DNA of 64,000 nt, taken from NCBI RefSeq assembly GCF_000336635.1, contig NZ_AOLY01000009.1, positions 144,777 to 208,776 of the forward strand, in the 5' to 3' direction. Origin of the DNA: Haloarcula japonica DSM 6131 (GTDB lineage: Archaea; Halobacteriota; Halobacteria; Halobacteriales; Haloarculaceae). Below are positions 63,629-64,000 of this stretch, in pieces. The notes below the pieces were generated by a model. It was given only the letters and a program-made list of their open reading frames with translations, did not search any database and was not told the origin of the DNA. The position numbers and the translations under genes are program-made. The stretch's first letter is position 1. The number at the start of each line of letters is the position of its first letter.

Positions 63629-64000
63629 TTATGGAGAGTCGTTCCAGTTGTACCGCATGACGAGGTCGTCCTCGTCGATCTCGCTGGCGAGTTTGTCCAC
63701 GAGCTCGTCCTGTTCGAGGTCGCCGAACTGCTCCAGTTCGTAGGGTTTGACCGTCACCGGCGAGGACTCACCTTCGGCAATGCGCTCTTGCAGCTTGGCG
63801 ACGCCGTAGATGAGTGCCTCGGGACGGGGCGGACAGCCCGGGACGTGGATGTCGACCGGAATGACCTCTTCTGCGCCCTTGATGACGTTGTACCCTTCCT
63901 GGAACGGGCCGCCGGAAATGGTACACGACCCCATCGAGACGACGAACTTCGGCTCGGGCATCTGGTCGTAGACGCGCTTCATCCGCGGCGCGAACTTCGA
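63629..64000 (-). CDS. nuoB: Complex I subunit B (partial, N-terminus outside the window)
   Basis: The reading frame is open to the window edge, with SKFAPRM preceding the internal Met. [19 protein letters not shown] and [15 protein letters not shown] carry two of the cysteines of cluster N2, the last iron-sulphur centre before quinone. An acidic C-terminal tail of about 45 residues follows. nuoA would lie further upstream. Confidence 0.96.
   Translation of the reverse strand, partial: SKFAPRMKRVYDQMPEPKFVVSMGSCTISGGPFQEGYNVIKGAEEVIPVDIHVPGCPPRPEALIYGVAKLQERIAEGESSPVTVKPYELEQFGDLEQDELVDKLASEIDEDDLVMRYNWNDSP

Overview
The window is chromosomal DNA from a haloarchaeon (class Halobacteria). The evidence is high GC, very acidic proteins, TATA boxes about 25-30 bp upstream of many start codons (leaderless transcripts), tRNA genes without an encoded CCA, ribosomal protein S8e, the gene order trpD-trpF-trpE-trpG, a fused NuoCD with split NuoJ, and archaeal signalling and motility families (histidine kinases with an HN(L/I)RN box, FlaD-type protein, salactin-like actin). 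The gene content suggests Haloarcula or a close relative, but that is inference. No IS element, provirus or CRISPR array was seen. Most of the window looks like core chromosome.

Layout. 0-4.2 kb: tail of a Cdc48-like AAA ATPase, a medium-chain reductase, a CBS-domain protein with a ribosome-hibernation-like tail, a half-size lycopene cyclase-like membrane protein, two small regulator-like genes and tRNA-Val(GAC). 4.4-8.3 kb: trpDFEG with ATGA overlaps and a palindrome in its promoter. 8.3-11.6 kb: small genes, pyrF, a DUF2240 pair, rps8e. 11.6-17.6 kb: phoU diverging from pstSCAB, with phased repeats in front of pstS. 17.6-20.9 kb: TatD-like hydrolase, NYN nuclease-like protein, PAS histidine kinase. 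21.0-25.5 kb: glycine cleavage genes gcvT-gcvH-gcvPA-gcvPB, with a duplicated 63-bp hairpin element between the two P-protein genes. 25.6-29.9 kb: a 1294-aa multi-sensor kinase converging on a stand-alone receiver. 29.9-34.5 kb: msrA, cobalamin adenosyltransferase, (phospho)mevalonate decarboxylase, NDH-2-like oxidoreductase. 35.5-41.2 kb: CheW and ParA/MinD-like ATPase, divergent from a FlaD/E-domain protein, a salactin-like actin and a PH-like/helical-repeat protein. 41.4-45.2 kb: sucrose/fructan enzymes GH32 and GH68. 45.4-49.6 kb: squalene synthase family enzyme, DUF6653 protein, PD-(D/E)XK-like protein, membrane-anchored TRAM protein. 49.7-52.2 kb: TetR regulator, DoxX, short flavoprotein and pirin, the last two sharing a palindromic promoter motif. 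52.4-53.9 kb: tRNA-Val(CAC), a small helical protein, an MBL-fold hydrolase. 54-64 kb: reverse-strand complex I operon nuoB-CD-H-I-J1-J2-K-L-M-N.

The best candidate for an undescribed system is the 35.5-41.2 kb block. It places a chemoreceptor-coupling protein, a positioning ATPase, an archaellum-switch-type protein, an actin homologue with altered nucleotide-site residues and a PH-like scaffold side by side, which suggests coupling of cell polarity, cytoskeleton and motility. This is inference from gene content and order. The promoter palindromes (trp, pirin/flavoprotein, GH32, GH68), the phased pst repeats and the gcvP repeat element are direct sequence observations.
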